Source of the DNA: Rhodococcus tibetensis
GTDB lineage: Bacteria > Actinomycetota > Actinomycetes > Mycobacteriales > Mycobacteriaceae
Assembly: GCF_024438035.1 (NCBI RefSeq)
Contig: NZ_JANFQF010000028.1
Location: 1 to 64,000, forward strand
Length of the DNA: 64,000 bases
Direction of reading: 5' to 3'
Part shown: positions 60,799-64,000 of the stretch, in pieces
Numbering within the stretch: position 1 is the stretch's first letter
How the letters are laid out: every line of letters starts with the position of its first letter
Position numbers and translations under genes: made by a program
The notes under the pieces: model-generated
Database searches by the model: none
The model's input: the letters and a program-made list of their open reading frames with translations, nothing else
Told to the model about the DNA's origin: nothing

Positions 60799-61844
60799 TG
60801 CTGGCTCCCCTCATCTCCGTACTTGGTGGCGAGTTCGACCACATGTTTGAGGCTCTGGAGAACCAGGTCCTCGTCCACCCCGAAGTCGATCAGGCAGGCG
60901 ATCTCGGTGACGCCCATTCCTGCAAATCGCTCGACAACCGCGCTGCACGATTCGACGGTGCCCAGCAGCGAGCCCTTGTCGAAGTATTTCTGGAAGGCGA
61001 AGTCGATCAATTCGTCTTGGTCGCGTAAGTCCATGTCGCGGACCCCCGCTCCCGGTGCCATGTTCTGCTTCTGAGAGTCGACGACCTTCAAAAAGGACTT
61101 CAGATACTGCGTGAATGGTTCCGCAACGATGTCGCGTACCTCGTCACGGTCCTCACCGATGAAGGTGTGCAGCATGAGGGTGACTTCGGCGTCTTCACGG
61201 TCGTAACCGGCCTGTTCCCGCGCGTCCCAGTAGAGGGGCAGTTTCTGTTCGAGTTCCTCATTGGTCATGTCGATCAGTCCGGTCAGCACGTTGCATCCCA
61301 GTTGGCCTGCTGTGCGGAAAGTGTCGGCGCTCTTCGTGCAGGTCAGCCAGATCGGTAGGTCGGGCTGCACAGGTTGGGGGTGCAGCTCTACCTCTACCTG
61401 GTTTCCCAGTCCATCAGGAACGAAGACGGGGTTGCACTCCCACAATTCGCGGATCGTTTCGACGGCATTGAAAGTGCTCTCGCGCCTGTCGGCCCAGGCG
61501 CCGGGTTGCAGGGAGAAGTCCACCGGGCTGAACCCGGTTGCGAGCGCTACGCCGGCCCGGCCGCGGGACAGATTGTCGATGACCGCCCAATCCTCCGCGA
61601 TCCGGATCGGACTGTACAGCGGTGCAATGACGCTGCCCGCTCGAATTCCGAGCCGGTTGGTGGTCATCGCGAGCGCCGCTCCGAGAACGGCTGGATTGGG
61701 GTAGAGACCGCCGAACCGGTGGAAGTGTCGTTCCGGGGTCCAGATTGCGTGCAGACCGTTATCGTCGGCGAACCGGGCAGCGTCGAGCACAAATCGGTAC
61801 TTCTTCTTCTCGTCGCCGGAGAAGAAGATCAGGCTGAACTTCAC
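60795..61844 (-). CDS. LLM-class flavin-dependent monooxygenase (natural-product MupA/Atu3640-type)
   Basis: A 349-residue luciferase-like protein: Met-Lys-Phe-Ser-Leu-Ile-Phe-Phe-Ser, Trp-Thr-Pro-Glu-Arg-His-Phe-His-Arg-Phe-Gly-Gly-Leu-Tyr-Pro-Asn-Pro, Ala-Gly-Ser-Val, Ala-Glu-Asp-Trp-Ala-Val-Ile-Asp-Asn-Leu-Ser-Gly-type (Ser-Arg-Gly-Arg-Ala-Gly-Val), and Ala-Thr-Gly-Phe. This is the subfamily that occurs as stand-alone proteins or as domains in PKS/NRPS lines, where it hydroxylates carrier-bound acyl chains. GTG at 61844 overlaps the PKS stop (GTGA). It is therefore expected to act on the PKS-bound intermediate. Confidence 0.88.
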   Translation of the reverse strand: MKFSLIFFSGDEKKKYRFVLDAARFADDNGLHAIWTPERHFHRFGGLYPNPAVLGAALAMTTNRLGIRAGSVIAPLYSPIRIAEDWAVIDNLSRGRAGVALATGFSPVDFSLQPGAWADRRESTFNAVETIRELWECNPVFVPDGLGNQVEVELHPQPVQPDLPIWLTCTKSADTFRTAGQLGCNVLTGLIDMTNEELEQKLPLYWDAREQAGYDREDAEVTLMLHTFIGEDRDEVRDIVAEPFTQYLKSFLKVVDSQKQNMAPGAGVRDMDLRDQDELIDFAFQKYFDKGSLLGTVESCSAVVERFAGMGVTEIACLIDFGVDEDLVLQSLKHVVELATKYGDEGSQQ

Positions 61845-64000
61845 TTGGCCGGTACTCCTGTCGTCGGTTCTGTTGGCGGGGTCACCATGTCGAAAAGGTC
61901 GTCGACCTCTGCTGCGGAGAGCTGCGCGAGCATGTCGGCGAGGTCGCCGTCCGTGGAGTTGCCCGCTGGGCCAGGGGCGCCGTTCGGTACCGGACGGCGG
62001 ACCTCGATCAGGTCGGCCAGGTGTCCGGCGGTTGGCTGGTCCAGTGCATCCGCCAGTGGGATCTGTACGTCGAAGGTGCGTCGAATGTCCGACAGGAGCC
62101 GCACGATCAGTAGCGAGTCGCCGCCTCGTTCGAAGATGTCGTCTCCGGCGGCCATGTCCCTCGCACCGAGCGCGTCCCGCACGATGCCCAGTACGTGTTC
62201 CTCAGCGCTGCTGCCTATTGCGGGACGCTCAGCGGCTCCTGGGTCGTCTGAGGGTTGGCTTGTTCCGGGGTCGCGAACCCAAAGGTCGAGCCGGTGCTGA
62301 AGATCCCAGGTTGAAACTGCAATCGGTCCCGCACCGGAGAGTGCCAGGAGCCGCCGGATGATTTCCAGGCCTTCGTCCGGCTGAATTGCCTTGTCGTCCA
62401 TACCCCGGCCGATCGCGGAGATAGCTCGCTTCTCATCCTGGTGGTGTTGCCACACATCCCAACCTGCACTGATCCAGGTCGTGCCGTTCTCGCGTCGGTT
62501 GGCGCGTTCGGCGGCTGCGTCCATGAATCGGTTGGCAGCGCCATAGGCCATGAGTCGGAGCCCTCCGAGGACACCGGCGAGTGAGGACATCATCAGACAG
62601 AAGTCGACTGTTCTTGTGCGCAGTACGTCCTCGAGGGCTTGCTGTCCGTGTGCTTTGGCCTCAAAGTGCCATGCACACTGCTCTGCGCCGGATGCCGTTA
62701 CCGCGCGGTCCCATTTCTCGCTGGGTAGTCCTGCGGCGTGCACGACACCGTTGATCGGGCCGAGCACTGCCTCCACTTCGTCGATCGCTCTGCCGAGTTG
62801 AGTCGGATCAGCGACATTGGCGACGACAACCACGACTCCTGTTCCTGCTGCCTCTAGTTCGCGGAGGCGGCGGACCCGTAGGACGGGGGCGTCGGGATCG
62901 ATCAACGCGTCGCTTTGCGCTGCTGCATCTTCAGCGGCGGCGATTATGTCGTCCCATTCCTCCCGCGGGGGGACCGGGGTGCGCACCACAAGCCCCAATC
63001 GTGCTTGGCACTCTGACTGCAACATTCGACCGACTGTGGCCCCGATCTCACCGAGTCCACCGGTGATCAGGTAGGTGCCTGCGTCGTGCAGCGGTGAGCG
63101 GCGTGGGCGAGTCCAGTCAGCCTGTACCCTTTCGAAGTCCCGCACCCACCGCCCTCGACCGCGTAGAGCCTGGCCGGATTCGTGCACGACCCTGGTCGCC
63201 AACAACCCGGTGAGGGTCTGCAAGCTGACCGGGTCCAGGTCCAGAGGCAGGTCCCAGTGCAGCGATTCGATGTTCGCCTGTTCCTGCCCAACGACTTTCG
63301 CCGCTACTTCGAGCGGTACCCGTTCCGCCACAGGGTCAGGGTCGTCGTCGGTCACGGAGTAGGCGCCTGCGCTGATCAGGTCGAGGCGGATCGCCCCGGT
63401 AACGTTGTGTTCCGTCAACGCCTTCACCAAGGCGACCACACTGTGCAGGCCACGTTCCAACTCCTGCTCGAGTATTGCTGCCGGACCCCCTTCGGGTGTG
63501 CCGACCGACCATGCCATCACGATTCGGGTCGGGAGGTTGTCCTGCTCGCGCAACTGGTCGATCAGCGCTGAAAAGTCTCCTTCGTTCCCCGGCCGGATAG
63601 TGCCGTCCTGGTCATTGGTCGGAAGCCCATAGCAGTCTCCAGCGTGCACAGTGAAGAACCGCGATCCCACGTAGCGCTCGGTGAGGAGTGCCTTCAGAGC
63701 CAGGGGACGGTGGTTGTCCTCGAAGAGCAAGAAGACCTCAGAGCTGGGGTCGGTATCGTCGAGGTAGTCGACGCGGACCTGCTGCTGGTGCCAAACCGGG
63801 GTCCACATCCAGTGATCCACTGATTGTTTGTTGGATATGGCGGGAGAGGAACCGGCGGGCAGCGTCGCTTCGCCCGGCTCGACCCAGTAGCGGTGAGACT
63901 CGAATGGGTACGTCGGCAGCGGGACGCGGCGGCCGGTGCCGAGCCGATCCCAGTGCATCGTCAGACCTGCACACCATAGGCGGGCGTGGGCGGCGAGCAA
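61841..64000 (-). CDS. Type I polyketide synthase, C-terminal part (AT end - KR - ACP), cut by window edge
   Basis: At least 719 residues; the N-terminus is beyond the window. The segment starts at the end of an acyltransferase domain, including the post-AT linker Pro-Thr-Tyr-Pro-Phe-Glu-Ser-His-Arg-Tyr-Trp. It continues with a ketoreductase (Tyr-Leu-Ile-Thr-Gly-Gly-Leu-Gly-Glu-Ile-Gly; Tyr and Asn in Ala-Tyr-Gly-Ala-Ala-Asn; the B-type Leu-Asp-Asp motif is absent) and an ACP with Gly-Gly-Asp-Ser-Leu. No dehydratase is seen. The last 45 residues are Leu/Asp-rich and resemble a C-terminal docking segment. The first gene of the visible operon, it presumably feeds the NRPS at 54361. Confidence 0.9.
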   Translation of the reverse strand: MLAAHARLWCAGLTMHWDRLGTGRRVPLPTYPFESHRYWVEPGEATLPAGSSPAISNKQSVDHWMWTPVWHQQQVRVDYLDDTDPSSEVFLLFEDNHRPLALKALLTERYVGSRFFTVHAGDCYGLPTNDQDGTIRPGNEGDFSALIDQLREQDNLPTRIVMAWSVGTPEGGPAAILEQELERGLHSVVALVKALTEHNVTGAIRLDLISAGAYSVTDDDPDPVAERVPLEVAAKVVGQEQANIESLHWDLPLDLDPVSLQTLTGLLATRVVHESGQALRGRGRWVRDFERVQADWTRPRRSPLHDAGTYLITGGLGEIGATVGRMLQSECQARLGLVVRTPVPPREEWDDIIAAAEDAAAQSDALIDPDAPVLRVRRLRELEAAGTGVVVVVANVADPTQLGRAIDEVEAVLGPINGVVHAAGLPSEKWDRAVTASGAEQCAWHFEAKAHGQQALEDVLRTRTVDFCLMMSSLAGVLGGLRLMAYGAANRFMDAAAERANRRENGTTWISAGWDVWQHHQDEKRAISAIGRGMDDKAIQPDEGLEIIRRLLALSGAGPIAVSTWDLQHRLDLWVRDPGTSQPSDDPGAAERPAIGSSAEEHVLGIVRDALGARDMAAGDDIFERGGDSLLIVRLLSDIRRTFDVQIPLADALDQPTAGHLADLIEVRRPVPNGAPGPAGNSTDGDLADMLAQLSAAEVDDLFDMVTPPTEPTTGVPAK

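Noticed and set aside
1-64000. CRISPR arrays, tRNA or rRNA genes
   Set aside because: I found no regularly spaced repeats, no tRNA T-loop/acceptor pattern and no rRNA-like sequence on either strand by eye; a tool scan was not possible.

Overview
The window is high-GC DNA with mycothiol-dependent maleylpyruvate isomerase, DesA3-type desaturases and several actinobacterial conserved-hypothetical families (DUF1360, DUF5709), so it most likely comes from a Rhodococcus-like mycolic-acid actinobacterium. That assignment rests on gene content and remembered family distributions, not on a search. The catabolic and oxidoreductase load plus many decayed genes suggest an accessory chromosomal region or a large plasmid.

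Layout. (1) 1-4.7 kb: a stress/electrophile module (YceI, GNAT, MarR, VOC dioxygenase-like protein, pirin), then an HSL-type esterase and a PucR-type regulator. Three inverted repeats with the same TAGTTG-N6-CAACTA geometry sit in the MarR intergenic regions; a fourth close match lies near 24.9 kb. (2) 4.7-7.2 kb: a graveyard of mobile-element remnants (tyrosine recombinase, IS21 IstB). (3) 7.2-21.3 kb: a small tautomerase, a hydrolase, a large LAL/LuxR activator, an NAD(P)-binding protein and a co-directional catabolic set: aldehyde dehydrogenase, gamma-resorcylate-type decarboxylase, two GMC oxidoreductases, an esterase and a zinc alcohol dehydrogenase. (4) 21.4-28 kb: alcohol and quinone oxidoreductases, a second NAD(P)-binding protein, a second MarR, a nitroreductase and DoxX. 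(5) 27.7-38 kb: a broken partial copy of gentisate genes, then an MFS transporter, a GAF/PucR regulator, a class II aldolase, an IclR regulator and an intact gentisate pathway (gentisate 1,2-dioxygenase, fumarylpyruvate hydrolase, maleylpyruvate isomerase) that would deliver fumarate and pyruvate. (6) 38-48 kb: housekeeping-like genes including a ferredoxin reductase/acyl-CoA desaturase pair, a hemerythrin protein and a second desaturase. (7) 48-50 kb: a truncated membrane-protein gene abutting a frameshifted remnant that faintly resembles a type IV CRISPR Csf3/Cas5-like protein. (8) 50-64 kb: a hybrid PKS-NRPS cluster, all on the minus strand, most genes overlapping by 4 bp, running off the right edge.

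The PKS-NRPS operon is the most interesting part. It encodes a PKS module ending in KR-ACP, a luciferase-like monooxygenase, a free-standing condensation domain with an altered active site, a KAS III-like enzyme, a cyclization-adenylation-carrier-thioesterase NRPS whose adenylation pocket reads as cysteine-activating, two acyl-CoA-dehydrogenase-like proteins, a PaiB-like FMN protein, a PIG-L deacetylase, a GNAT acyltransferase and a free carrier protein. A thiazoline/thiazole-type polyketide-peptide is inferred; the product is unknown to me.
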